DNA of 64,000 nt from CAZJYI01 sp964550025. GTDB taxonomy: Bacteria; Verrucomicrobiota; Kiritimatiellia; UBA8416; CAYOBW01. Positions 14,836 through 24,500 of this stretch are shown here, one piece after another (positions within the stretch are counted from its first letter, which is position 1; each line of letters begins with the position of its first letter). The stretch lies in the NCBI GenBank assembly GCA_964550025.1, contig CAZJYI010000019.1:1-64000 (forward strand), written 5' to 3'. Under the pieces are notes generated by a model. That model was not told the origin of the DNA, searched no databases, and saw nothing but the letters and a program-made list of their open reading frames with translations. The position numbers and the translations under genes are program-made.

Positions 14836-17800
14836 ATGAATAGAGCTATCATTGCGGCAGCGGTCGTTTGTGTGGTTGGTTCGATGACCGGGGCAGAGGA
14901 TTTGTCGATCAAGGCTGTTCTCAGGGCTTCCGGCTTCCGTGGCGGCGTTGCCGTCCATGTCGGGTGCGGAGACGGCAAGCTGACGGCCGGGCTGTGTGGG
15001 GGCAACATTGTCGTGCACGGGCTGGATACGGACGCGGGTAACGTTATAAAGGCTCGGGAGCTTCTTCGCCGCGGGAATCGCTACGGGAGGGCGTCGGCCG
15101 TGTGCTTCGACGGCAAGCGTCTGCCCTACGTGGAGAACGTCGTGAACCTACTCGTGCTCGAGGACCGGTACGAGCTCGGCGACGCTGAAGTCATGCGCGT
15201 CCTCGCGCCTGGCGGTGAGGTTTACGCGGAGAAGGGCGGGAAGTGGACGGTTACCCGCAAACCAGTGCCGAGCGACACGGACGAGTGGACGCACTACCTC
15301 TATGACGCGTCAAACAACGCCGTGTCCGAAGACAATGCCGTCGGTCCTCCCGGCAGCCTTCAGTGGGTGGCCGCACCGAAATTCTCCAGAAGCCACGAAC
15401 ACCTTGCGAGTCTCAGCGCCGCGGTTACGGCAGGCGGCAAAGTCTTCTCTATCGAGGATCACGGGCCGATCGAGTCGGTTGCCTTTCCGGCGTCATGGTT
15501 CCTCGTCGCCAGGGACGCCTACAACGGCGTGACGCTTTGGCGCCGCGAGCTGGGGCCGTGGGAGTGGCATCTGCGCGAGTTCCGTCACGGTCCGCCCCAG
15601 GTCACACGTCGGTTGGTGGCTGTTGGCGACAGGGTCTACGCGACCCTGAGCTACGGCGGTCCCGTCGAGATGCTCGATGCGGCGACCGGCAGGACGCTCA
15701 AGATCTTCGCCGGGACGGCGGGCGCGGAGGAGATCGTCCTCACGGGAAACCTGCTGTTGCTCTCGCTCGGTGACGCGCAACCTGCCACGGGCAAGAGCGC
15801 ACGCATCGGTGCCGCAACCGGTTCGCCACGGCGTGTTCTGGCGATTGACGCTGAGTCGGGCGAGACCGCGTGGGAGAATAGGGTCGAGGCGCTTGCGCCG
15901 GTTACGCTGGGTGCATTCGCCGGCAAAGTGTTCTACCAGGACGGCGGCTGTGTGGTAGCGGTGGCCCTGAAGGACGGGCAGAAGCGCTGGCAGTCCGAGT
16001 CCCTGACCGGACAGAGCAAGAGGCCGGGCTGGTATTCGCCGGTCGTCGTGGCGTACGACGACATGATCCTGTGGGCCGATGGCAAGATGTTGACGGGCCT
16101 CGATGCCGCCACCGGCAAGACGGTCTGGAAAGGCGTCTCCGAAAACAACTGGCACGCACCGCCCGACGTGCTGGTATCCGACGGATTGGCCTGGACAGGC
16201 AAACTCAGGATCCACAAACAGCCGGGGATTACGCAGGGCCTCGATCCGAAGACCGGCGAGGTCAAGCGCACCAAGCCCTCCGACCTGGAGACGTTTGCCT
16301 GCGGGATGACACACCACAGGTGCTACCGCAACAAGGGAACGCCGCAGTGGTTGCTCCTGGGACGGGCCGGAACCGAGTTCCAGAACGTCAAGACCGGTGA
16401 GATTCGCCCGCATCACTGGGTGCGGGGAATGTGCCAGTATGGTGTCATGCCGGCCAACGGGCTGACGTACGCAACGCCGCACGCCTGCGCCTGCTTCCTC
16501 ACCGCGAAGATCAACGGTTTCAACGCGCTCGCACCCCGTCGCCAGGAGTCGGGGGACAGGAGTCAGGAGGCAGACAGGCTCGAGAAAGGGCCGGCCTACA
16601 ATTACAAATCGCAGATCTCAGATTTCGAACCCGATTGGCCTACCTACCGCCACGATACTCGGCGTAGCGGCAGAGCATCGACGTCGGTGCCGGTCGGGCT
16701 GAAGGCGCTCTGGAAGTGCGAGCTCGGCGGGACGCTGACGGCGGTTACAGTTGCGCAGAGCATGTGCTTCGTGGCTGATTCTGATGCGCACGCCGTTTAC
16801 GCCATTGACGCCGAGACCGGCAAGGCGGCCTGGTCATTCACCGCGGGAGGCCGTGTCGACTCTCCTCCGACGATTGCGGAGGGGCTTGCCGTATTCGGTT
16901 GCCGCGACGGGCACGTCTACTGTTTCCGTGCGTCTGACGGCGAACTCTGTTGGCGCTTCCGGGCGGCGCCCCGTGACAGACGCGTGGTGGCATACGGCCA
17001 ACTGGAGTCACTGTGGCCGGTCAGGGGCAGCGTCCTGGTCGAGGACGGTGCGGTCTCGTTCGCCGCCGGCCGCTCCTCGTTCCTCGACGGCGGAATCAGG
17101 CTCTATCGCGTGGATCTGAAGACGGGCAAACTGCTGAAGGAATCGACCGTCTACACGCCCGACCCCGAAACGCACGCCCAGAAGCACGAAACCGTGTACG
17201 GCTTCAATATGTACGGGGCCCTGCCGGACATCCTGGTGAGCGACGGCACGAATACCTTCATGCGTCAGCTCAGTTTCACGAAAGACCTCGAACCCGCACC
17301 GGTCAAGCCGCACCTCTTCAGCCCGACCGGGTTGCTGGACGGCTCCTGGTGGCACAGAACGTACTGGCTGTACGGTTCGAGTTTTACCGCGGGGTGGCCG
17401 GGCTGGTTCCAGACGGGCAACAAGGTGCCGGCTGGACGAATACTGGCGTTCAATGATGTGGACGTGTACGGCTTCGGCCGCAACCAGTTTGGCAACCGCT
17501 CCCGCAATGCCGGAGAGAACTGGGCGGCCCAGGAGAAGTTCCACTTCTTTGCGGCCAGCAAAGCAGCCAAGCCTGCCGTCGCGCCACCGAAACAGGCAGG
17601 TAGAAGACGCGGAAAGGGTCCTGCCAGGAAGGCTTTCCTTTGGTCCACGGAAGCCGAAGTGCGCGCGCGTGCGATGGTTCTGACTGACGAGTCAATCTTC
17701 TTCGCGGGTCCGCCCAACCTGGGCAACAGCAGTGCCGATGCTCACGCGGCCACGCAGGGTCAGCGGGGCGCCAAGCTTGTTGTCGTTTCAACCGCCGATG

Positions 17801-17919
17801 GCCGGAAGAAGGGCGAGATCGACTTGTCCGCCGTTCCCGTCCTCGACGGCATGGCCGCCGCCAGGGAGCGTCTCTACGTCGCGCTGCAGGACGGAACAGT
17901 CGTTTGCCTTGGCAAGTAG
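14836..17919 (+). CDS. Exported protein: methyltransferase-like fold plus PQQ-type beta-propeller (copy 2)
   Basis: 1027 residues, a paralogue of the preceding gene and separated from its stop by 2 bp. The signal peptide is about residues 1-20. The N-terminal domain keeps a near-canonical SAM-site glycine motif (VHVGCGDGKLT) and an acidic end of strand 2 (GLDTD). The propeller shows repeated motifs such as IDAETGKAAWSFTAGG and VDSPPTIAEGLAVFG. The inter-block signature THHRCYRNKGT (about residue 491) and PHACACF is retained. Between the two propeller blocks a segment encoded by period-7 repeats (16543-16577, 16606-16626) replaces the sequence found in copy 1. A methyltransferase acting outside the cytoplasm would lack SAM, so the domain is probably repurposed for binding; this is inference. 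It is followed 8 bp later by the GH95-like gene. Confidence 0.8.
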   Translation: MNRAIIAAAVVCVVGSMTGAEDLSIKAVLRASGFRGGVAVHVGCGDGKLTAGLCGGNIVVHGLDTDAGNVIKARELLRRGNRYGRASAVCFDGKRLPYVENVVNLLVLEDRYELGDAEVMRVLAPGGEVYAEKGGKWTVTRKPVPSDTDEWTHYLYDASNNAVSEDNAVGPPGSLQWVAAPKFSRSHEHLASLSAAVTAGGKVFSIEDHGPIESVAFPASWFLVARDAYNGVTLWRRELGPWEWHLREFRHGPPQVTRRLVAVGDRVYATLSYGGPVEMLDAATGRTLKIFAGTAGAEEIVLTGNLLLLSLGDAQPATGKSARIGAATGSPRRVLAIDAESGETAWENRVEALAPVTLGAFAGKVFYQDGGCVVAVALKDGQKRWQSESLTGQSKRPGWYSPVVVAYDDMILWADGKMLTGLDAATGKTVWKGVSENNWHAPPDVLVSDGLAWTGKLRIHKQPGITQGLDPKTGEVKRTKPSDLETFACGMTHHRCYRNKGTPQWLLLGRAGTEFQNVKTGEIRPHHWVRGMCQYGVMPANGLTYATPHACACFLTAKINGFNALAPRRQESGDRSQEADRLEKGPAYNYKSQISDFEPDWPTYRHDTRRSGRASTSVPVGLKALWKCELGGTLTAVTVAQSMCFVADSDAHAVYAIDAETGKAAWSFTAGGRVDSPPTIAEGLAVFGCRDGHVYCFRASDGELCWRFRAAPRDRRVVAYGQLESLWPVRGSVLVEDGAVSFAAGRSSFLDGGIRLYRVDLKTGKLLKESTVYTPDPETHAQKHETVYGFNMYGALPDILVSDGTNTFMRQLSFTKDLEPAPVKPHLFSPTGLLDGSWWHRTYWLYGSSFTAGWPGWFQTGNKVPAGRILAFNDVDVYGFGRNQFGNRSRNAGENWAAQEKFHFFAASKAAKPAVAPPKQAGRRRGKGPARKAFLWSTEAEVRARAMVLTDESIFFAGPPNLGNSSADAHAATQGQRGAKLVVVSTADGRKKGEIDLSAVPVLDGMAAARERLYVALQDGTVVCLGK
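16543..16626. repeat. Two heptamer arrays inside propeller gene copy 2
   Basis: Five 7-bp units of CAGGAGT type (16543-16577), then three units of AGATYTC type (16606-16626), lie inside the open reading frame between the two propeller blocks. They encode a polar RSQEADR segment and a SQISDFE segment. The second word is the reverse complement of the array at 47834-47875. Copy 1 has no such sequence at the equivalent place, so these look like in-frame invasions. Confidence 0.7.
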
Positions 17920-17927
17920 AGGCCGAC

Positions 17928-20318
17928 ATGACGCGATCTGCCACAGTCAAGTTACTGGCAGTCCCATGCCTGCTCTGTGCACTCGCGGGGCCGGCAGACG
18001 GTGATGAACTGGACGGGATCCTGAGGCAGGCCGCCGGTATCTACACCGATCTCCCGAGAGATGTCGTGACGATCTCCTATACCAAGGGACCCATCCTGGG
18101 AAACGGTGAGTGCGGGGTGACGATTGGGGGCACCCCGGAATCGCAGACCTTGTACATGAACCGGGTCGATTTCGGCGCCAAAGCTCTCGGCGGCGTGACG
18201 GTTGGAGCCGCGCCGGGGGGCGCGCCGGCAAGCTACCGCTACGAGCAGGACATCCGTTTGGCCGAGGTCCGGGCCGCCGTGACCATCAATGGCAATCCGA
18301 CCGCGATGCGGAGCTGGGTGGCCGCGAATATGCCGCTGGCGGTGGTGCGACTGAAGAACGTCGGGGATCGCCCCGTGACATACACAGCCCGGACGTGGGC
18401 TCGATCCAACGTCGAGAAGTACACCCTTCCCACCGGAAAGAACGCCCCGGTTCCGCCCCCTGCGTTTCTGCCGGACCAGACGTCACAGGAAGGCGACGTG
18501 GTCTCGGCTTGGCGTCAGCAGTTCACATCCAAGGGGCGTTGGGGCGTAGGACGGGCCGTGATCTCGACCCGCGTGATGGGAGTGGCGGGACAGACGACCG
18601 GCAAGGGGCAGACCACGTTTTCGCTTGGCCCGGGCGAGGCGGCGCTGCTACTGACCTCGGTGGTGGGCGACGGCGACCTCGAGAGCGAGTTGCTGACGAT
18701 GGCTGCCTACCGCAAGCAGGGGGTCGAGACGGTCAACAGCATGACGCCCGGGAAGCTCCGCGCACTGAGCGACGAGCGAACGGCCTGGTGGCGGGCGTTC
18801 TGGGAGAAGTCATGGGTGGATCTTGGCGACAGGCGCATGAACCAGTTCTGGTACGGGTGCTACCATGCCCTGGCCTGTACGAGCCGCTCCGGCCACGAGG
18901 CGCCGGGCCTGTGGGGTGCCTGGGTAACCGTGGATGAGACGCGGTGGGGCGGTTCGAAGTACTGCAACTACAATTACCAGGCACCGTTCTACGGCGTCTT
19001 TTCGGGCAACCGTCCGGAACTGGCCCTCACGTACGCGGAAGACATGGCGTGGTACCTGCCATACGGGCGGATTCATGCGGCGAATTGCGGATACAGGGGG
19101 GCGATCTTCTTCCGCACCTTCGGTTGGCGTGGCAGCAGGGGGGGCGCGCCGACGGGGGTGCCCCCAGTCGCGACCAGGAAGGGCGTTCTGCCGCAGCAAC
19201 GGGACGTGACGGCCTTTCTCTCGATCAACCTGATCAATCACTACTTCTACACGCTCGATGAGGAGTATCTCCGTCGCTACGCCTATCCGTTTGTCAAGGC
19301 CGCCGCGGACTTCTACGAGGATTTCATGGTCTTCGAGAACGGGCGCTACATCATGTACAGCGGTGCGCGCGAAGGCGGCGCCGACCTCAATCCCTGCGGG
19401 GCGCTGGCAAACGTGCTGTTCGTGATGAGAGCCGCGATCGAAATGAGTCGCGACCTCGGCGTCGATGCGGACCGGCACCCGAAGTGGCAGCACATGGTTG
19501 AGTATATGAGCGAACTGCCGACCATCGAGTTCGAAGGCAGGACCTTGCTCAAGGAAGCCGAGCGGTACTTCAAGGGCGCCCATCACAGCCGCTCTCCCGA
19601 TCAGATGATCTGTCTCGGAGGGCGCGGTGACAATCCCGTTCAGCTTGAGGCCGTTCACCCGGCCGAGGCCGTCAACCTCGGGTCCCCCGAGCGGTGGAAG
19701 CAGATCGCGCGCAGCACCATCGACTATCTGAATTCGAAGCCCGAGACGACGAAACGCAAATTGCCGACCTGGGACAACTACTGCGCCTTGCCGAAGATCT
19801 TTACTCAAGCCGCGCGCGTCGGCTGGGATGCGGATGACCTCTACAACCGGCTGCTGGAGAAGATTGTGAAAGACATGCACCCGAATCTGATCATTCACCC
19901 CCGGTGGTACGGGGGTGGCGTGGAGCACTCCGGCATGGTCGAAGCCGTCAACTCGATGCTGATGCAGAGCCACGAAGGCATCATCCGTCTCTTCCCTGTC
20001 TGGCCAAAGAGCAGGGATGCGAAGTTCGTCACGCTACGTGCCAAGTATGCGTTCCTGGTGTCAAGTGAGCTCACAGGCGGAAAGGTCCAGTACGTGACGA
20101 TCCAGAGCGAGAAGGGCCGTGACTGCACGGTGCAGAATCCGTGGCCCGGCCGGACCGTGACAGTGCTGCGCAAAGACGGCGCGGAGACTCGCCGTGGACA
20201 GACGATTACAATCGCAACAAGGACGGGAGAGACGATCCGCCTGATGCCATGGGCTGATTCTGCTCGAGAGGAACGTCGTCCGGGTCACCCGGGACACGAG
20301 TGCGGCTGCACGCGTTGA
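17928..20318 (+). CDS. Secreted GH95-like (alpha/alpha)6-barrel glycoside hydrolase
   Basis: 796 residues with a signal peptide (about 1-25). The N-terminal beta domain has GNGECGVTIGGTPE...LYMNR, as in GH95 proteins. The barrel carries a NYNYQAPFY segment corresponding to the Asn-x-Asn catalytic pair of GH95, and EAVNSMLMQSHEGIIRLFP corresponding to the family's C-terminal QSH-x-G-x-I-x-L-L-P block. GH95 members are inverting 1,2-alpha-L-fucosidases or alpha-L-galactosidases. The overall match is distant, so the substrate is not certain. The ATG at 17928 is preferred to one at 17904 that overlaps the upstream gene; it lies 8 bp after that stop. It ends the plus-strand run begun by the oxidoreductase. 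Confidence 0.75.
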   Translation: MTRSATVKLLAVPCLLCALAGPADGDELDGILRQAAGIYTDLPRDVVTISYTKGPILGNGECGVTIGGTPESQTLYMNRVDFGAKALGGVTVGAAPGGAPASYRYEQDIRLAEVRAAVTINGNPTAMRSWVAANMPLAVVRLKNVGDRPVTYTARTWARSNVEKYTLPTGKNAPVPPPAFLPDQTSQEGDVVSAWRQQFTSKGRWGVGRAVISTRVMGVAGQTTGKGQTTFSLGPGEAALLLTSVVGDGDLESELLTMAAYRKQGVETVNSMTPGKLRALSDERTAWWRAFWEKSWVDLGDRRMNQFWYGCYHALACTSRSGHEAPGLWGAWVTVDETRWGGSKYCNYNYQAPFYGVFSGNRPELALTYAEDMAWYLPYGRIHAANCGYRGAIFFRTFGWRGSRGGAPTGVPPVATRKGVLPQQRDVTAFLSINLINHYFYTLDEEYLRRYAYPFVKAAADFYEDFMVFENGRYIMYSGAREGGADLNPCGALANVLFVMRAAIEMSRDLGVDADRHPKWQHMVEYMSELPTIEFEGRTLLKEAERYFKGAHHSRSPDQMICLGGRGDNPVQLEAVHPAEAVNLGSPERWKQIARSTIDYLNSKPETTKRKLPTWDNYCALPKIFTQAARVGWDADDLYNRLLEKIVKDMHPNLIIHPRWYGGGVEHSGMVEAVNSMLMQSHEGIIRLFPVWPKSRDAKFVTLRAKYAFLVSSELTGGKVQYVTIQSEKGRDCTVQNPWPGRTVTVLRKDGAETRRGQTITIATRTGETIRLMPWADSAREERRPGHPGHECGCTR

Positions 20319-20361
20319 TCCGCCCCGGGGATCGGTACCGACTGTCCGGTAGGGAGCATAG

Positions 20362-20388
20362 GTCGCCTACATCCCATACGTCCTATCC
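20362..20388. repeat. Period-9 repeat at the stop of the URO-D-like gene
   Basis: Three 9-bp units (GTCGCCTAC, ATCCCATAC, GTCCTATCC) lie between convergent genes. The stop codon of the minus-strand URO-D-like gene (20383-20385) is inside the third unit. Confidence 0.65.
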
Positions 20389-21513
20389 CGCCCCCACCAG
20401 CCGCGCCATTGTCTCGTAGTTCGCCATCGTCAGCGGCGTGATGGTGCGACCGTAGGGACAGGCGCTGGGCATGAGGACGAAACCGCGCCCCTTGCCGCGC
20501 GTGCCTTCATCCAACGCGCGCTTCACTTTCTCTTCAAACTGGTCAGCCCGCAGGTTTTCGACATCACTTGCCTCCAGGTTGCCGAACAACACCGTGTCCT
20601 CGCCGATCGTCTCGCGCACCTCCCACAGTTCCATGTCCCCCTGCGGTGGGGGCTCCACCGGGTCGAGCCCGTCGGGGCGCATCGTGTCGATCAGCGGGAG
20701 AATGTTGCGCAGGCGGCCGTGTGAGTGGATTCGCGCGTATCCGCCATACTTCTGGATTGTCCGCACGATCTCGCCCGTATAGCGCACGACGTACTCCTCG
20801 TAGAGGCGCGGCGGTAGGTACGGTTCGCTGGCGTACTCCGATCCGACGACGCGCCAGAGCCGCCCCGGCAACGCGCGGCTGAGCTTCTCGCACCGTTCGA
20901 AGACCGTTCGGGCACTCCGTTCAAGGAGCTTGTGGAACAGCGTGCTCTCGGTCATCGCGCAGACGGTGTAGTCTTCCATGGAGAACAGTTCGGCTGCCTC
21001 GCAGATCGGATCGTGTGTCCCGACCATGACGATGCCGGCTTCGCCCAGCTTGTCCTCCTCGGCCGACAGCGCGGAGACATCCGGTTCCCCGACCGTCGGT
21101 TCGGGCAGCTGCAGGTAGGCCTTCACGTCGTCGGCGTCTTTGAGGAAGTGCTCCAGGGCCCAGACCGTGTAGGTGTCGACATCGCGGCGCTTGAGGGAGG
21201 TCAACGTGCGGCCGGCCACGGTGATCGTCTTGCGCGTGTACTCCGACGGCCCTTCGCGCCAGACCTCTTCCTCCACGTGTTCCCCGAACCCGTTGTCCGA
21301 CCCGCCGGTCCAGGTTGGCCCCATCATGCGAATGAGGTCGGTCTTCTCCTCGGCGAGCTGCACGAGCGGCCGCCAGGACGGGTCGTTCCAGACCGCGAAC
21401 TCGTCGTCAGGATCGGGGACCATCTTCCAGCCGCCGATCTCGTAGAACGAGACAGCCGGTCGGTCCACGGGCCCGCCACGCAGGGTCGCCATCAGTCGCT
21501 CGCGTCGTGTCAT
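20383..21513 (-). CDS. Uroporphyrinogen-decarboxylase-like protein (URO-D superfamily), copy A
   Basis: 376 residues, cytoplasmic, no signal peptide. It has the URO-D/MtaA-like TIM-barrel pattern: an N-terminal MTRRERLMATLRGGPVDRPAV and a late RIHSHGRLRNILPLIDTMRPD stretch that matches the H-x-H-G loop of the superfamily. Distant members include heme-pathway URO-D and corrinoid methyltransferases; PVC genomes carry many copies next to glycoside hydrolases with no proven role. A heme role is unlikely because the genes around it are for glycan breakdown. It lies 54 bp downstream of the GH20 fusion gene on the same strand, probably in one operon. A second, quite different member is at 39665-40879. 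Confidence 0.8.
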   Translation of the reverse strand: MTRRERLMATLRGGPVDRPAVSFYEIGGWKMVPDPDDEFAVWNDPSWRPLVQLAEEKTDLIRMMGPTWTGGSDNGFGEHVEEEVWREGPSEYTRKTITVAGRTLTSLKRRDVDTYTVWALEHFLKDADDVKAYLQLPEPTVGEPDVSALSAEEDKLGEAGIVMVGTHDPICEAAELFSMEDYTVCAMTESTLFHKLLERSARTVFERCEKLSRALPGRLWRVVGSEYASEPYLPPRLYEEYVVRYTGEIVRTIQKYGGYARIHSHGRLRNILPLIDTMRPDGLDPVEPPPQGDMELWEVRETIGEDTVLFGNLEASDVENLRADQFEEKVKRALDEGTRGKGRGFVLMPSACPYGRTITPLTMANYETMARLVGAG

Positions 21514-21537
21514 GGCTTCTTGTCGTCCCTCCCATCT

Positions 21538-21573
21538 GTCGCATGGGTCTCATACGTCCCATACGACCTATTC
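21538..21573. repeat. Period-9 repeat (GTCTCATAC, GTCCCATAC) between URO-D-like and GH20 genes
   Basis: Four units (GTCGCATGG, GTCTCATAC, GTCCCATAC, GACCTATTC). The TAG stop of the GH20 fusion gene (21568-21570) lies in the last unit, as with the neighbouring array at 20362-20388. Confidence 0.7.
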
Positions 21574-24500
21574 CCCGAATGCCATCACCTCCACCAGATG
21601 CCGCCCCGTGTTCGCGGAATTGTGCATCTGGGTCACGCGGAGATAGCGCACGGGGCGCGGCTCGAACCGGCAGGTGTGTCCCTCCCGCGTCGACAGTGCC
21701 TTGTTCCCCAGCAGGTCGGCAACCATCTCCCACGTCTCCCCGTCGAGCGATGTCTCAACCGTGAAACCGTAATACCGCCGGGTGCCGTAGTAAGCGACCA
21801 CGACCACGCGACCCACCGTCGTCGGCTCCTCCAGGTCAACCTGCCACCAGGGGCGGGGGTCCTTCATCTGCTGCACATCCGTGGCCCAATACTTGTCCGT
21901 ATTGCCGGCATACCCGTCGTTAGCCTGCCGGGCCGGATACGGTGGCAGTGCAGTGGAGCAGGTAACCGGTTTCCCGGTGGTCAGGCTCAGCGCATCCGGC
22001 TCAACCCACAGTGCGGGTGGGTCGGACTCCTCGTACAGGGCCACGACCGTCGGAAAATCCCAGCGGTTCTGCTGGTTTGATCGAGTGACAACATCGACAC
22101 CGTCGAGCTTGGTGAGCAGCCGGCGGGATGGGGGTAGGTGAAGCACGAGTCGCTCCGGCCTTTCACGCGTCGGTCGGTCGAAAGCGATCTTCACGCCCTC
22201 CTTCGTGCCGTGCACCGTCAGCGCCATCATGCCGAAGTGCGTTGGCAGACGCTTAATCGTGATTCTCTGTCCGTCATTCAGCCACCAATCTGGAACGGCC
22301 TTCAGCAGGTGCAGCTCGTCGCCCTCCTCGTGGACCAGCATGTGGCGTAGCATGATCGCGTAGTTACAAGCCCCGGTGACGTGCGGGATGGTGTTGTTCC
22401 AGGCTTCCCGCTTCTTCTCGTAGATCCCCTCGGGAAACGCATGCGCCGCGGTCGAGTGCAACAGGTACCAGTAGAAATCCCTGACCACGTCTTCATGCTC
22501 TCCGCGCGTCAGGTCCGCCATGGTCGTGTAGGCACCCATGTACGGATGGATGGCGGGTGCATGCCCGTGCCACTGAATTGTCCCTTCGATGAAGCCGCCG
22601 TGAAAGTCCTCGCGCACATGGCTGCTCAATGCCGCGATGCGCGGGTCATCCCGCTCAAAGATCTCGGTCGGCCAGAGAGTTTCGGTGTTGCCCCAATGCG
22701 TGCCGGCCTTCTCCCAGCTTGGCGGGAAATGGGCCAATCCGGTTCGTTTCCACGCGGCGTCCAGGGCGTCACGGTACAGGTCGGCCTCCTTCATCAACTC
22801 CTCGGCTTCGGCCTTCTTACCGAGGATCCGGGCCGCGTCGGCCGTGCAGAGCATGCCGCGCAGGTTCCAGAAGTCATACCCCACGATGTGGTGCTTCCCG
22901 CCCCACAGGAACTCCCCGTCGGCGAGGGCGTTGGGCAGCACGCCGGCGAAGGGCGAGTCGGCCGGAGCCTGGCGACGCGCTTTCATGGTCCAATCGACGG
23001 CTTTGCGCATTCTCGGGTAGACGCTTTCCAGCCATGCGCGATCTGCCGTCATCTTGTAGTATTGCCACAGCACCCACACGGCCTGGCCGTTGGCATCGAA
23101 CTGCCCCTTCTGCGATTCGAACCGGCCGTCCGATCTCTGTCGGGGCAGGTAGAGGGCGACGGCCTTCTTTGCCGCGTCCCACAACCCGGCTTCTTCGAGC
23201 TCCATGACCTGGTAGGCGCCGTCGCGGATATAGAACTCATCGTAGAAACCCTCGCCGCCATGCACGTCGCCGTGGTCGTTGGCAATGAGTTGGCATACGT
23301 GCGCCGCGAGCAGGGCCTCGGTGGCTTTGCGGCAGGGCACCTCAATGTGGGCCGCCTCGGACAACGCACCCTTCCAGTACTGCGCCGTGCGGTCGAGCCA
23401 CATGTCGGGATCCGCGTCGGCGAACACGGTGGCGTCCTTAACCGCGGAGAAAGGCACGCGGACTGTCGCAACCGAACTGCCGCCCGGCTTGAGCGTCCAG
23501 TCAAACGCCCCGGCCGCTTCGGCACGTGGGCTGGAAGTCTTCACCCTGGCCTTGGCTTCCCGGTCGCCGGTATTCGTGGCCTTCACCTGGATCCAGTTCA
23601 AGAAGTTCTCACCCTCTGTCGGCCAGTCGAATGCCCTCTGCCAGTCTTTCACGGTCGGCAGCGGCGTGGCCCACATCTTGATGTCGTAGCGTACGGGCCC
23701 GTCGTTTGCCGCGATCAGGATGATGGGCAGCCACCCGTCTTGGACCAGCTTCCCGTGTTTCCGTCCCAGGGGAAGCAGGCTGCGCCCAACGCGGATCTCA
23801 ACCGCCGTCTCCGCCAGTTGGAGTCTGTTGTCAGGCATTACCCGCGCACCACGTCGGTAGTCCTTGAGACCGATCACGTTCCAGTTGTTGCGGAAGTAGT
23901 CGAAGTCCATGGGAGAAGCGCTTGCCCGCTTGACGAGCGAGTTGTCCAGCGGCCGGAAGTGAATCTCGGCGGCTTGCAGCCGTTTCCGGTGTTCCAGGAG
24001 ACGGGGGAAGAAGGGTTGGGAACGTCGATCACGCCTCGGCGACCACAGCACCTCGCTCAGCGCGCAGGCCCGAGGCCAGGTCATGAAATCGCGCCGCTTC
24101 GCATCCGAGATCAGCTCGCCCCAGAGTTGGCCCTGGCCGCCGAGAACGTGCTTGGCCTCTTCGGCGTTGAGCGCGTCGGGGATCGGGTCAAACGTGTAGA
24201 CCTTCTCCATGGTGATGACACGGCGGCCGAGCCCGAGCTCACCCGGCGCCTGGCGGTAGTCGAAGTAGGTGTGCGAGGTCGGGGCCATCACGACGTCGTG
24301 ACCGGCCTTTGCCGCCGCGATCCCCCGGCCGACCCCGCGCCAGCTCATCACCGTCGCCCCCGGGGCAAGTCCGCCCTGCAGAATCTCGTCCCAGCCGACC
24401 ATGCGGCGGCCCTTCTTGGTCAGGAACGCATCCATCTGCTTGATGAACCAACTATGCAACTCGTGGGCGTTCTGGCAGCCCAACGTCTTCATCAGGGCCT

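Noticed and set aside
11681..17919. Active quinoprotein (PQQ) dehydrogenases
   Set aside because: Propeller repeats are present, but I see no vicinal Cys pair or catalytic Asp arrangement of PQQ alcohol or glucose dehydrogenases.
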